A DNA stretch of 64,000 nucleotides from Streptomyces violaceusniger Tu 4113 (lineage in GTDB: Bacteria > Actinomycetota > Actinomycetes > Streptomycetales > Streptomycetaceae): the NCBI RefSeq assembly GCF_000147815.2, contig NC_015957.1:9920001-9984000 (forward strand). The letters run 5' to 3'. The notes beneath the pieces are model-generated. The model made no database searches. It saw nothing but the letters and a program-made list of their open reading frames with translations, and was not told the DNA's origin. A program made the position numbers and the translations under genes. Numbering within the stretch: the first letter of the stretch is position 1; each line of letters starts with the position of its first letter. This document shows, in pieces, positions 39,092-50,472 of the stretch.

Positions 39092-40171
39092 TCACCCCTG
39101 GGCGCCGGGGGCCGTGCAGGCGCGCGTACCGCCGACGAGAGTGGCGCACGCGGTGGTCCGCGCGGTGGCGTCCACCGAGATCATCTTGGTGTAGGCGTCG
39201 CCGTCGGCGCCGACACTGCTGTTCTGCGCTCGGGCCGCCCCGCCCCTCGCGCCCGGCGCCTTGATCTGGATCACATCGCCCGGGGCCGCCCGGGTGATGC
39301 GGGCCCAGGCCGCCCGGCAGGTCTTGCTGTAGCGGACCTCGACATACGCGGTGCCGACGGTGACGTCCGCTGTGGTCGTCGCGGCGGCGCCGCACCCCAT
39401 GGCCTGCGGATCCTGACCGCCGCAGTCCTCCCCGGCGCACTTCACGCCCGCGGGCAGCTGACGCGCGCTGGTGGCCGGTGCGGTGGTCGGCTTCTCCCCG
39501 CGCTTCTCGCCGTCGCCGCCCGCATCGATCAGCAGGACGGCGCCGGCGACGAGTAAGAGCGCGCCGACGAGCCCCCCGGCGAACAGCGCGACACCTCGCC
39601 GCCCCGACCGGGACGGCGAGGGGGACGGGGATGGCGGTGGCGGAGGGGACGAGGCGGGCGACGGCGGTGCGGAGGAACCCGCCGCCCGCTCGGCCGGCGG
39701 CGCCGCGGGAGCCGAGAACACCGGAGCCGTCGCGACCAACGGCTGCTCGGGTTCCGGCGGTTCGACGCTCGACCGCTGCTTCCCCGGGTGACGGCCGTTC
39801 TTCCAGGCGCCCGCCCCCTGCGCCGCCGGGTCGAACTGCTCGATGGCGGCCCGTGCCTGCGCGACGCTGATGGCCTCCATCGTGACGTCGTGCCGCATCT
39901 CGGAGCGGCTCCAGGCCCGCTCCGCCAGCTCCCACAGCGTGCTGAGGTGATGGACATCGGCGCCCGTGGCCTCGGCCAGGGCCTCCACCGCGCCCTGCGG
40001 GGGCAGCAGCCGTCCGCCCAGATACCGCTCCCATGAACTCTTGCTGTAGCCGGTGCGGTCGGCGACGGCGACGACGCTCAGCCCGCTGCGCTCGACGATC
40101 GTGCGCAACTGGCCGGTGAACTCCTGCACCTGCGGATCGAGTTCCTCCGGCAGGTCCCTCCAACGAGGCAT
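39092..40171 (-). CDS. Helix-turn-helix membrane protein with DUF2690 outer domain
   Basis: A 359-residue single-pass protein. An XRE-type helix-turn-helix lies at about 15-75 (VAVADRTGYSKSSWERYLGG), then a Pro/Ser-rich linker, one membrane helix (about 196-215, RGVALFAGGLVGALLLVAG), and an outer DUF2690 domain (about 240-355) with paired cysteines (CAGEDCGGQ, TCRAAW, RACTAP). A DNA-binding domain fused through the membrane to an outer domain suggests a one-component sensor that works at the membrane. The signal is unknown. ATG 40171. Confidence 0.82.
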   Translation of the reverse strand: MPRWRDLPEELDPQVQEFTGQLRTIVERSGLSVVAVADRTGYSKSSWERYLGGRLLPPQGAVEALAEATGADVHHLSTLWELAERAWSRSEMRHDVTMEAISVAQARAAIEQFDPAAQGAGAWKNGRHPGKQRSSVEPPEPEQPLVATAPVFSAPAAPPAERAAGSSAPPSPASSPPPPPSPSPSPSRSGRRGVALFAGGLVGALLLVAGAVLLIDAGGDGEKRGEKPTTAPATSARQLPAGVKCAGEDCGGQDPQAMGCGAAATTTADVTVGTAYVEVRYSKTCRAAWARITRAAPGDVIQIKAPGARGGAARAQNSSVGADGDAYTKMISVDATARTTACATLVGGTRACTAPGAQG

Positions 40172-40572
40172 TGCCTCCCCCTGTCCCCCCGCACGTGCCT
40201 GTCAATCTCCCGCGCCACGGCCCCTGTTGGCGTCTCCGGGCCCCGAACTGACTACCCAATGGGACGCCTTGCCCCAGGATGTCAGCTCCTCGGGTGGGGG
40301 CGCATCGGAGCATTTCGCGCACCGGTGTGTACTCCGCCGCGCCCGGCTCGTCGTTGCACGGCCGATACCTCGTGCTGGAACGGTCACTTCCGCGCCACAG
40401 GGTTCTGCCGGTCATTGATCCGGCACAGTCCACACACAACCCTGATTACCAGGCGGTCCGTCCTTCTTCGGGGGAGAGGGCGGATCGCCGCCGGACCGTA
40501 CGGATCCGGCCACAACGACGGCGGCCCGTCCTTCCACGGGGGAGAGGACGGGCCGCCGTTTCACGCCGTCGG
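40172..40572. other. Gene-free stretch between the HTH protein gene and the DUF3017 gene
   Basis: No protein-like frame. It holds the upstream region of the HTH gene and, near 40460-40560, two related hairpins sharing CGTCCTTC and GGGGGAGAGG. The right-hand one (40518-40559) is the clear terminator. Confidence 0.7.
40518..40559. terminator. Terminator of the folD-DUF3017 operon
   Basis: Fourteen-bp arms (ACGGCGGCCCGTCC and complement) enclose a 14-nt loop, 14 nt after the leftward DUF3017 stop. Confidence 0.9.
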
Positions 40573-41043
40573 CTAGCGCACCGTGAAATGCACCACGTCG
40601 TCCAGGAACGGGATCGACACCCACGGATCCGGCTGGGCCATCAGGGACAGCAGCACGATCGCCGCGCCCAGCAGCCCGTAGGTCAGCATGTCGGTGAAGC
40701 GCGACCGCACCGCGAGCATCCCCACCTCGGGCAGCGCCCACCGTATGAAGGCGCCCGCCAGCAGGGACAGCCCGATCATCACCGTGCCCGCCCGGAACGC
40801 GTCCAGGGCGACGATCAGCAGCCCCAGGCCCACACCGCCCATCACCGCGAGCAGCGGCCACTGCCGGGCGGGCGCCGGAGCGGCACCGGGCGCGGCCCGG
40901 CCGCCGCCCTCCGGACGCGCGGTGTCCCGGGTGATCAGCGGGAAGCGGCGCGACTTACGGATGAGCCGGGCGGGGCCCGAAGGCCGCGCGGGCGGCGTCT
41001 GCCGCTGCTCCCCGGCCGCCGGCTCGCTCGCCTCAGCCGTCAT
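40573..41043 (-). CDS. DUF3017 membrane protein
   Basis: A 156-residue protein with a disordered N-terminal half and three hydrophobic helices (about 68-145) including [21 protein letters not shown]3017 proteins are of unknown function and are typically encoded next to folD in actinobacteria, as here. The ATG at 41043 overlaps the folD 3' end by 11 nt. Confidence 0.85.
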   Translation of the reverse strand: MTAEASEPAAGEQRQTPPARPSGPARLIRKSRRFPLITRDTARPEGGGRAAPGAAPAPARQWPLLAVMGGVGLGLLIVALDAFRAGTVMIGLSLLAGAFIRWALPEVGMLAVRSRFTDMLTYGLLGAAIVLLSLMAQPDPWVSIPFLDDVVHFTVR

Positions 41044-41920
41044 GGCCGGCACCGGCGTCGGCGTCCGCCTTCGCGTTCCGCTCCGCCGCCTCCACCACGT
41101 TGACCAGCAGCTGGGCGCGGGTCATCGGGCCGACGCCGCCCGGGTTCGGCGAAATCCAGCCCGCGACCTCGGCCACTCCGGGGTGCACATCGCCGGCGAT
41201 CTTGCCGTGCTCGTCCCGGCTGACGCCCACATCGAGCACCGCCGCGCCCGGCTTCACGTCATCCGGCCCGATCAGATGCCGCACCCCGGCGGCCGCCACG
41301 ATGATGTCGGCCTGGCGCAGGATCCCGGGCAGGTCACGGGTGCCGGTGTGGCAGAGGGTGACCGTGGCGTTCTCGGAGCGGCGGGTCAGCAGCAGCCCGA
41401 TCGACCGGCCGACGGTGATGCCCCGGCCGACGACCACGACATGCGCGCCGTTGATCTCCACACCGTGGTGGCGCAGCAGTTGGATGACGCCCTGGGGCGT
41501 GCACGGCAGCGGGCCGCTCTCGCCCAGGACCAGCCGGCCGAGGTTCATCGGGTGCAGCCCGTCGGCGTCCTTGGCCGGGTCGATCAGCTCCAGCACCCGG
41601 TTGGTGTTGATGCCCTTGGGGAGCGGTAGCTGGACGATGTAGCCCGTGCAGGCCGGGTCCTCGTTGAGCTCCCGCACCGCCGCCTCGATCTCCTCCTGGG
41701 TGGCGGTCTCGGGCAGGTCGCGCCGGAGGGAGGCGACGCCGATCTCGGCACAGTCGCGGTGCTTGCCCGCGACGTACCACTTGCTGCCGGGGTCCTCGCC
41801 CACCAGCACCGTCCCGAGGCCGGGATGGATGCCCTTGGCCTTGAGCGCCTCCACACGGCTGACGAGATCGGACTTGATCGCGGCTGCGGTTGCCTTGCCA
41901 TCGAGAATCTGGGCGGTCAT
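41033..41920 (-). CDS. folD: Bifunctional methylene-THF dehydrogenase / methenyl-THF cyclohydrolase
   Basis: A 295-residue FolD that converts 5,10-methylene-THF to 10-formyl-THF. The active-site lysine follows [15 protein letters not shown] and the substrate loop is [18 protein letters not shown]-like ([12 protein letters not shown]), the NADP-binding [14 protein letters not shown] and the C-terminal [15 protein letters not shown] are all present. Its product feeds PurN and PurH, encoded just upstream. The ATG is at 41920, and it shares an operon with the DUF3017 gene. Confidence 0.96.
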   Translation of the reverse strand: MTAQILDGKATAAAIKSDLVSRVEALKAKGIHPGLGTVLVGEDPGSKWYVAGKHRDCAEIGVASLRRDLPETATQEEIEAAVRELNEDPACTGYIVQLPLPKGINTNRVLELIDPAKDADGLHPMNLGRLVLGESGPLPCTPQGVIQLLRHHGVEINGAHVVVVGRGITVGRSIGLLLTRRSENATVTLCHTGTRDLPGILRQADIIVAAAGVRHLIGPDDVKPGAAVLDVGVSRDEHGKIAGDVHPGVAEVAGWISPNPGGVGPMTRAQLLVNVVEAAERNAKADADAGAGHDG

Positions 41921-41986
41921 GGCTTCATCCTCCCGGATGCGGGGACGTCGGATCCAATCAGGGGCCGGTCGGTGCCGCACCGGCGA

Positions 41987-42021
41987 AGGCCGCACCCCGT
42001 GATCCGGTCGGGGTGCGGCCT
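41987..42021. terminator. Terminator of purN-purH
   Basis: Twelve-bp perfect arms (AGGCCGCACCCC / GGGGTGCGGCCT) with an 11-nt loop, 23 nt after the leftward purH stop. It separates the purine operon from folD. Confidence 0.92.
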
Positions 42022-42043
42022 CCTGTGCTCGCTCAGCGGTCAC

Positions 42044-43630
42044 TCAGTGGAAGAAGTGGCGCGTGCCCGTGAAGTACATGGTGACGCCCGCCTTCTGGGC
42101 GGCCTCCACCACCTGCTCGTCACGGACCGAGCCGCCCGGCTGCACCACGGCCGTGACGCCCGCCTCGGCCAGCACCTCGAAGCCGTCCGGGAACGGGAAG
42201 AAGGCGTCGGAGGCGGCGTACGCACCGGCGGCCCGCTCGGCACCGGCCCGCTCGACGGCCAGCTTCGCCGAGTCCACGCGGTTGACCTGGCCCATGCCCA
42301 CGCCGACCGTGGCACTGTCCTTGGCGAGCAGGATCGCGTTGGACTTCACCGCGCGGCAGGAGCGCCAGGCGAAGGCCAGCTCGGCGAGGCCGTCGGCGTC
42401 CAGCGCCGCGCCCGTGGCGAGGGTCCAGTTGGCCGGGTCGTCGCCCTCGGCCTGGAGGCGATCCTTGGCCTGCAGCAGCAGACCGCCTTCGATGGGGCGC
42501 TGCTCGGCGACGTCCGCCGGCGCGTCCGCGCAGCGCAGCACGCGGATGTTCTTCTTACGGGCCAGCACCTCGACCGCGCCGTCCTCGTACGCCGGGGCGA
42601 CGATCACCTCGGTGAAGATCTCGGCGACCTGCTCGGCCATGGCGACCGACACCGGGCGGTTGACGGCGATCACGCCGCCGAAGGCCGACAGCGGGTCGCA
42701 GGCGTGCGCCTTACGGTGCGCCTCGGCGACATCCGCCCCGACCGCGATCCCGCACGGGTTGGCGTGCTTGATGATCGCGACACAGGGCTCGGTGTGGTCG
42801 TACGCGGCCCGGCGGGCGGCCTCGGTGTCGGTGTAGTTGTTGAACGACATCTCCTTGCCGTGGAGCTGCTCGGCCTCCGCGAGCCCCTTACCGCTGCCGT
42901 CGGAGTAGAGCGCGGCCGGCTGGTGCGGGTTCTCGCCGTAGCGCAGCACGTTCTTACGGGTGACGGTGGCGCCCAGGAACTCCGGGAAGGAGGAGTCGTC
43001 CGCCACGCTGCGTCCATCAGCGGCTCCGCCGCGGGCAGCCGCGAACCAGTTGGCCACCGCCACGTCGTACGACGCCGTGTGCTGGAACGCCTCGGCCGCC
43101 AGCCGCTTGCGCCCCTCCAGATCGAAACCGCCGTCGGCGGCGGCCTTGAGGACGTCGTCGTACCGCCCGGGGTTGACGACCACGGCCACGGACGGGTGAT
43201 TCTTGGCGGCGGCGCGGACCATGGAGGGGCCGCCGATGTCGATCTGCTCGACGCACTCGTCCGGCGAGGCGCCCGAGGCGACCGTCTCGCGGAACGGATA
43301 GAGGTTGACCACGACCAGCTCGAAGGGCTCCACGCCCAGCTCCTGGAGCTGCGCACGGTGCGAGTCGAGCCTCAGGTCGGCCAGGATGCCCGCGTGGACG
43401 CGCGGGTGCAGCGTCTTGACGCGGCCGTCGAGACACTCGGGGAAGCCGGTCAGCTCCTCGACCTTGGTGACCGGGACGCCCGCGGCGGCGATCTTCGCGG
43501 CCGTCGAGCCGGTCGAGACGAGCTGGACACCCGCCGCGTGCAGCCCTCGGGCCAGCTCCTCGAGGCCCGTCTTGTCGTAGACGCTGACCAGCGCGCGGCG
43601 GATGGGCCGCTTGGTACCTTCGGCGGTCAC
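42044..43630 (-). CDS. purH: AICAR transformylase / IMP cyclohydrolase
   Basis: A 528-residue bifunctional PurH performing the last two steps of IMP synthesis. The N-terminal MGS-like cyclohydrolase domain (about 1-200) has [17 protein letters not shown] and [15 protein letters not shown]. The C-terminal transformylase has [13 protein letters not shown] and the Lys-His of IIKHANPCG. The start GTG overlaps the purN stop by 4 nt (GTGA), so the pair is translationally coupled. Length is normal. Confidence 0.96.
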   Translation of the reverse strand: MTAEGTKRPIRRALVSVYDKTGLEELARGLHAAGVQLVSTGSTAAKIAAAGVPVTKVEELTGFPECLDGRVKTLHPRVHAGILADLRLDSHRAQLQELGVEPFELVVVNLYPFRETVASGASPDECVEQIDIGGPSMVRAAAKNHPSVAVVVNPGRYDDVLKAAADGGFDLEGRKRLAAEAFQHTASYDVAVANWFAAARGGAADGRSVADDSSFPEFLGATVTRKNVLRYGENPHQPAALYSDGSGKGLAEAEQLHGKEMSFNNYTDTEAARRAAYDHTEPCVAIIKHANPCGIAVGADVAEAHRKAHACDPLSAFGGVIAVNRPVSVAMAEQVAEIFTEVIVAPAYEDGAVEVLARKKNIRVLRCADAPADVAEQRPIEGGLLLQAKDRLQAEGDDPANWTLATGAALDADGLAELAFAWRSCRAVKSNAILLAKDSATVGVGMGQVNRVDSAKLAVERAGAERAAGAYAASDAFFPFPDGFEVLAEAGVTAVVQPGGSVRDEQVVEAAQKAGVTMYFTGTRHFFH

Positions 43631-44283
43631 GGGATCCTTACCTTTCGTCCCTCTATGCGGTAGCCGTGACGCGCCAGACGCCCCACGACCTCGACGAGCA
43701 GCGAGCGCTCGACTTCCTTGATCCGCTCATGAAGAGCGGACTCGTCGTCCTCGTCCCGGACCTCGACCACGCCCTGGGCGATGATCGGGCCCGTGTCGAC
43801 CCCGTCGTCGACGAAGTGGACGGTGCAGCCGGTCACCTTCACACCGTGCGCGAGCGCGTCGCGTACGCCATGGGCACCGGGAAAGCTCGGGAGCAGCGCG
43901 GGGTGGGTGTTGACGCAGCGGCCGCCGAACCGGGCGAGGAACCGCGGCCCCAGGATCTTCATGAACCCGGCCGAGACGACCACGTCCGGCTCATGGGCGG
44001 CGGTGGCCTCCGCCAGCGCCGCGTCCCACTCGGCGCGGTCGGCGTGGTCCTTGACCCGGCACACGTACGTGGGGATCCCGGCGCGCTCGGCGCGCGCCAG
44101 TCCCTCGATGCCGTCGCGGTCGGCGCCCACGGCCACCACCTCGGCGCCGTAGCGGGCCACGCCCTCGGCGGCGATGGCGTCGAGCAGCGCCTGCAGATTC
44201 GTACCGGAGCCGGAGACGAGTACGACGAGGCGGACCGGGCGCCCGGGGCGGGCAGGACTGGCGGGGGAAGGCGGGGAGGCCAC
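43627..44283 (-). CDS. purN: Phosphoribosylglycinamide formyltransferase
   Basis: A 218-residue PurN that adds a formyl group from 10-formyl-THF to GAR. The phosphate loop is [17 protein letters not shown]. The catalytic Asn-His-Asp set is in [15 protein letters not shown] and [19 protein letters not shown] 44283 is chosen; an ATG at 44346 in the same frame would add a disordered stretch of 21 residues. It is first in a two-gene operon with purH. Confidence 0.95.
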   Translation of the reverse strand: MASPPSPASPARPGRPVRLVVLVSGSGTNLQALLDAIAAEGVARYGAEVVAVGADRDGIEGLARAERAGIPTYVCRVKDHADRAEWDAALAEATAAHEPDVVVSAGFMKILGPRFLARFGGRCVNTHPALLPSFPGAHGVRDALAHGVKVTGCTVHFVDDGVDTGPIIAQGVVEVRDEDDESALHERIKEVERSLLVEVVGRLARHGYRIEGRKVRIP

Positions 44284-44609
44284 GGCGGGGCTCTTTCTCG
44301 CGGGCGGTGCTGCCGTTTGTGTGGTCGTACAAGGTCGCCGACTCATCAATTCCGGGGAACTCTACGAAGCCGCCGACCGTCAGCAACGATACCGGCACAC
44401 GAAGCGGCCCCCAGGGGACGGGGGCGGGCACGGGAGGTAGCGTCTGGACTGCGCATCCAACTGACGCCGTGGGAACGATCGCCTCAAGCCGTACACGCCC
44501 CGGCGTGCAGGACGACGACACAAGGGGAAGACACACTCCACATGCCGGACCGACGCCGCCGCGCGGCTCATCACCTCACCCCGCCTCCCGCCACGACCGG
44601 GGGGCGGCG
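44284..44609. other. Divergent upstream region between purN and a membrane-protein gene
   Basis: No gene seen. It should carry promoters for purN (leftward) and the membrane-protein gene (rightward). I could not identify a PurR-like operator. Confidence 0.6.
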
Positions 44610-45395
44610 ATGAGGCGCGCCCGCATGTCGCGTACGACGCCGCTGCTCCGGGAGCAGCAGTCGCCGTCCTCCTCGGCCCCCGGCGGGCAGAACGGGGACC
44701 AGCACGAGGACAATCCGTTCGCCCCGCCGCCCGAGGGCAGGCCGGACCAGCCGTGGCAGCCCCGGCCGGACGACGCCGACGGGCAGAGCGGCGAGGACGA
44801 CCAGAACGGTCAGCGGCCGCAGCAGCCTCCGGCCTGGGGCAGCCAGTGGAGCAGCCGCCAGCCCAGCCGCCAGGGCGGCAGCTTCGGTGCCGGCCCCGGC
44901 TCCAACCGCCCCTCCGGCCCCAGCGGCCCGCGCTGGGACCCCAACGACCCGGCCCAGCGGCGCGCCCGGTACGCGCTGCTCGCGGGCATGTGGGCGTTCT
45001 TCTTCGCGCTCTTCAGCCTGCCGCAGATCGCACTGCTGCTGGGGACGCTGGCCCTGTACTGGGGCATCAGCTCGCTACGGGCCAAGGCGCGCCGCACAAC
45101 GCCGCCCCCGGCCGCCGCCGCGCCCCTGAACGCCCCGCCCCCGCCTCCGGGCGCCACCCCGGCGCCGCTGCCCGCCCCCGGCAGCGGCCCCGCGAAGCCG
45201 CAGTCGACGGCGGCGATCAGCGGCCTGGTGACGGGCGGACTCGCGCTCGCCATCGTCGCGGCGACGTTCAGCTTCCAGGTCGTCTACAACGACTACTACA
45301 CCTGCGTGGACGACGCCCTCACCCAGACCTCCCGCCACGACTGCGAAACCCTGCTCCCCGAGCAGCTCCGCCCCTTGCTGAGCACGCAGGACTGA
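44610..45395 (+). CDS. Two-helix membrane protein with Pro/Gln-rich cytoplasmic part
   Basis: A 261-residue protein. The first 115 residues are disordered (Gln/Pro/Gly/Asp-rich). Two helices follow (about 125-155, [22 protein letters not shown]; about 205-225, [18 protein letters not shown]) separated by a Pro/Ala linker, then a short end with two cysteines ([16 protein letters not shown]). ATG 44610 follows a G-rich site; ATG 44625 is possible. A membrane protein also lies between perM-like and suc genes in mycobacteria as I recall (Rv0954), but homology is not established. Confidence 0.75.
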   Translation: MRRARMSRTTPLLREQQSPSSSAPGGQNGDQHEDNPFAPPPEGRPDQPWQPRPDDADGQSGEDDQNGQRPQQPPAWGSQWSSRQPSRQGGSFGAGPGSNRPSGPSGPRWDPNDPAQRRARYALLAGMWAFFFALFSLPQIALLLGTLALYWGISSLRAKARRTTPPPAAAAPLNAPPPPPGATPAPLPAPGSGPAKPQSTAAISGLVTGGLALAIVAATFSFQVVYNDYYTCVDDALTQTSRHDCETLLPEQLRPLLSTQD

Positions 45396-45551
45396 CGGCA
45401 CCCTCACCAACGAGGCGCCTCGGGCGGGGCACACCCTGCCCCCGGGCGGGCCGCACCCACCCGACACCCGGCCCCAGGGCGAATACCGAGTGCGGGCCGT
45501 GGGCGCCTCCGGCGGACAGCCCCCACCCCGCCCCTTCCCACAGCATCAATA

Positions 45552-45644
45552 TGCGGCTCCGCCGCGCGGAATGGGGCTCCGCCCCCTAGACCCCCGTCGG
45601 GGCTCCGCCCCGGACCCCGCTCCTCAAACGCCGGAGAGGCTGAA
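45552..45644. repeat. Streptomyces interspersed GGGGCTCCGCCCC repeat
   Basis: It contains two GGGGCTCCGCCCC palindromes, then GGACCCCGCTCCTCAAACG and CCGGAGAGGCTGAA. This arrangement recurs in intergenic regions of many Streptomyces genomes, to my knowledge. It likely folds into hairpins. Confidence 0.8.
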
Positions 45645-45778
45645 TTCACGCCCCCGGGACGGACAGACGCCCCGCACCACCGGACAGCCGTAGGAGGGAG
45701 CGGGGCCGGGCAGGCGGCCCGTGCCACCGGGGCGCGGACGCCGACGAGACGGGAGGGGGCGGGGTCGCAGGGGTGGTG

Positions 45779-45866
45779 TCCTGGACGCTTACGTGTATTT
45801 GTGGCGCCAATCCCCGACCAACTCAACGCCCCCGGCCAATGGCGCCGTAAATATACGGTCCAGGGC
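45779..45866. repeat. AT-rich imperfect inverted repeat
   Basis: GTGTATTTGTGGCGCCA (45793-45809) pairs with TGGCGCCGTAAATATAC (45840-45856) at 14 of 17 positions around a 30-nt loop. Outer TCCTGGAC/GTCCAGG arms extend it with a small bulge. The AT-rich arms stand out in this GC-rich sequence. Confidence 0.6.
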
Positions 45867-45930
45867 GCCGCACCGGAGGCCCCGCACCCGGCACCCACCA
45901 CGAACAGCAGGCGCCCCCGCCCCGCCCGCC

Positions 45931-47874
<1,944 letters not shown>

Positions 47875-48001
47875 TCATCCTCACATCAAGGGTTTGGTCG
47901 CCGTGTCGCGTCTAGTCCGCTTATGCGTCTTTTATGGCGCTGTGGGATGGATAGGTGGCTTGCCGATTCCGCAACCGGGTATCCGTCGCCCGGGAACGGC
48001 G

Positions 48002-48035
48002 CGGGCCCGCACCACCCCAGGGTGGTGCGGGCCCG
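48002..48035. terminator. Terminator of sucC-sucD
   Basis: Fifteen-bp perfect arms (CGGGCCCGCACCACC and complement) with a 4-nt loop lie 20 nt after the leftward sucD stop. Confidence 0.93.
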
Positions 48036-48055
48036 TGGCATCAAGCCGTGGCGGC

Positions 48056-48940
48056 TCAGCCGGCCAGGGCGGCGCGCGCCAGGCGCGCGGTCTCGGACGG
48101 GGTCTTGCCGACCTTCACGCCCGCGGCCTCGAGGGCCTCCTTCTTCGCCTGCGCGGTGCCGGAGGAGCCGGAGACGATGGCACCCGCGTGGCCCATCGTC
48201 TTGCCCTCGGGCGCGGTGAAGCCCGCCACATAGCCGACGACCGGCTTGGTGACGTTGGCCTTGATGAAGTCCGCGGCCCGCTCCTCGGCGTCGCCGCCGA
48301 TCTCGCCGATCATCACGATCAGGTCGGTGTCGGGGTCGGCCTCGAAGGCGGCGAGGGCGTCGATGTGGGTGGTGCCGATGATCGGGTCACCGCCGATGCC
48401 CACGCAGGACGAGAAGCCGATGTCCCGCAGCTCGTACATCATCTGGTAGGTCAGCGTGCCGGACTTCGACACCAGACCGATCCGGCCGGGCTTGGTGATG
48501 TCGGCCGGGATGATGCCCGCGTTCGACTGACCCGGCGTGATCAGACCCGGGCAGTTCGGGCCGATGATGCGGGTCTTGTTGCCCTTCTTGCCCGCGTAGG
48601 CCCAGAAGTTCGCCGAGTCGTGGACGGCGATGCCCTCGGTGATCACGACGGCGAGCGGAATCTCGGCGTCGATCGCCTCGATGACCGCGCCCTTGGTGAA
48701 CTTCTCCGGGACGAAGATGACCGTGACATCGGCGCCGGTGGCGTCGACGGCCTCCTTGACGGAGCCGAAGACCGGGATCTCGGAGCCGTCGAAGTCAACG
48801 GTGGTGCCGGCCTTGCGGGGGTTCACGCCGCCGACGATGTTGGTGCCCGAGGCAAGCATCCGACGGGTGTGCTTCTGCCCCTCGGACCCGGTCATCCCCT
48901 GGACGATGACCTTGCTTTCCTTGGTGAGGAAGATAGCCAT
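48056..48940 (-). CDS. sucD: Succinyl-CoA ligase alpha subunit
   Basis: A 294-residue CoA-binding alpha subunit of succinyl-CoA synthetase. The CoA-binding Rossmann domain has [17 protein letters not shown], and [14 protein letters not shown] follows. The phosphorylated His is in [19 protein letters not shown] 48940, 21 nt after sucC. Works with SucC to make ATP/GTP from succinyl-CoA, just before the SdhCDAB step. Confidence 0.97.
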   Translation of the reverse strand: MAIFLTKESKVIVQGMTGSEGQKHTRRMLASGTNIVGGVNPRKAGTTVDFDGSEIPVFGSVKEAVDATGADVTVIFVPEKFTKGAVIEAIDAEIPLAVVITEGIAVHDSANFWAYAGKKGNKTRIIGPNCPGLITPGQSNAGIIPADITKPGRIGLVSKSGTLTYQMMYELRDIGFSSCVGIGGDPIIGTTHIDALAAFEADPDTDLIVMIGEIGGDAEERAADFIKANVTKPVVGYVAGFTAPEGKTMGHAGAIVSGSSGTAQAKKEALEAAGVKVGKTPSETARLARAALAG

Positions 48941-48961
48941 GGTTTCTGGTGACCTCGTCCC

Positions 48962-50134
48962 TTACTTCGCAGCCAGCTCGGCGGCACGCTCGGCCGCGCC
49001 GTCCATGGTGTCCACCTGCTGAACGAGCGGGTGGTTGGCGTCGGTGAGGATCTTGCGACCCAGCTCCGCGTTGTTGCCGTCGAGGCGCACGACCAGCGGC
49101 TTGGAGACGTCCTCGCCCTTGGACTTCAGCAGCTCCAGGGCCTGGACGATGCCGTTGGCGACAGCGTCACAGGCGGTGATGCCACCGAAGACGTTGACGA
49201 AGACCGACTTGACGTCCGGGTCGCCGAGGATGATCTCGAGACCGTTGGCCATTACCTCGGCGGAGGCGCCACCACCGATGTCGAGGAAGTTGGCGGGCTT
49301 CACATTGCCGTGGTTCTCACCGGCGTAGGCGACGACGTCGAGGGTCGACATGACCAGGCCCGCGCCGTTGCCGATGATGCCGACCTCGCCGTCGAGCTTG
49401 ACGTAGTTGAGGCCCTTGGCCTTCGCGGCCGCCTCGAGGGGGTTGGCCGCGGCCTTGTCCTCGAGCGCCTCGTGCTCCGGCTGGCGGAAGGCGGCGTTCT
49501 CGTCCAGGGAGACCTTGCCGTCCAGCGCGATGATCTTGCCGTCGTCGGCCTTGACCAGCGGGTTGACCTCGACGAGCAGGGCGTCTTCCTTGATGAAGAC
49601 GACCCACAGCTTCTGCAGGACCTCGACGACCTGGTCCGCGATCTCGGCCGGGAACTTCGCGGCGGCGACGATCTCGGCGGCCTTCTCCTGGGTCACGCCC
49701 TCGATGGCGTCCACCGGGATCTTGGCGAGCGCCTCGGGGTTCTGCTCCGCGACGACCTCGATCTCCACGCCGCCCTCGACGGAGGCCATGGCGAGGAAGG
49801 TCCGATTGGTGCGGTCCAGCAGGAAGGAGACGTAGTACTCCTCCTTGATGTCCGCGGTCTGGGCCAGCATCACCTTGTGGACCGTGTGGCCCTTGATGTC
49901 CATACCCAGGATCTGGCCGGCCTTCTCCACGGCGTCGGCCGGGTCGGAGGCCAGCTTGACGCCACCGGCCTTGCCGCGGCCGCCCACCTTCACCTGCGCC
50001 TTGACGACCGCGCGGCCGCCCAAGCGCTCGGCCACCTCGCGCGCCGCCTCAGGCGTGTCGATGACTTCACCGGCCAGCACCGGCACACCGTGCTTGGCGA
50101 AGAGGTCCCTCGCCTGGTATTCGAACAGGTCCAC
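48962..50134 (-). CDS. sucC: Succinyl-CoA ligase beta subunit
   Basis: A 390-residue ATP-grasp beta subunit. The N-terminus [18 protein letters not shown] is typical and sets the start at GTG 50134; an ATG at 50155 is in frame but adds an unusual MEKGRTR. Other blocks are [26 protein letters not shown] and the nucleotide/phosphate site in [12 protein letters not shown]. It forms an operon with sucD. Confidence 0.96.
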   Translation of the reverse strand: MDLFEYQARDLFAKHGVPVLAGEVIDTPEAAREVAERLGGRAVVKAQVKVGGRGKAGGVKLASDPADAVEKAGQILGMDIKGHTVHKVMLAQTADIKEEYYVSFLLDRTNRTFLAMASVEGGVEIEVVAEQNPEALAKIPVDAIEGVTQEKAAEIVAAAKFPAEIADQVVEVLQKLWVVFIKEDALLVEVNPLVKADDGKIIALDGKVSLDENAAFRQPEHEALEDKAAANPLEAAAKAKGLNYVKLDGEVGIIGNGAGLVMSTLDVVAYAGENHGNVKPANFLDIGGGASAEVMANGLEIILGDPDVKSVFVNVFGGITACDAVANGIVQALELLKSKGEDVSKPLVVRLDGNNAELGRKILTDANHPLVQQVDTMDGAAERAAELAAK

Positions 50135-50472
50135 GCGCGTCCGTCCCTTTTCCATGGATATCGCGGTCGTTATCTGCGCGGGCGTGCCGCGGGGGCAGCG
50201 TGAGGACGCGATCTATAACGAGGGCGGCACACGTTCGCCGGGTACGCGGCATGTCCGTCTCGCAGGTTATCTCCGCAGGACGTGCGGCCCTAAATCGCAG
50301 ATCACACTGGAGCGGTGATTACGGTCACAGATCGCGACCGTTTCCATCTATCTCCGTACGACAACCGGGCAGCCCCCTCCCCAACGAGGGCTGCCCGGTC
50401 GATGACGCTCGCCTTACGGTTTTACTGTTTTCCGGCCTTCATAGTGTGACCGCCGTACGCCCGCAGGGGCGA
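50135..50472. other. Upstream region of sucC with a terminator
   Basis: No gene. The right part holds the terminator of the leftward exported-protein gene; the left part should carry the sucCD promoter. Confidence 0.7.
50364..50399. terminator. Terminator of the exported repeat-protein gene
   Basis: Twelve-bp arms (ACCGGGCAGCCC / GGGCTGCCCGGT) with a 12-nt loop, 74 nt after the leftward stop at 50473. Confidence 0.85.

Larger units (their letters stand above)
45396..45930. other. Gene-free stretch with interspersed repeat and AT-rich inverted repeat
   Basis: Between two convergent genes. It has a small GGGGCA/TGCCCC hairpin near 45426-45442 that may end the rightward gene, a Streptomyces interspersed repeat (45552-45644) and an AT-rich inverted repeat (45779-45866). 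No gene recognised. Confidence 0.75.
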
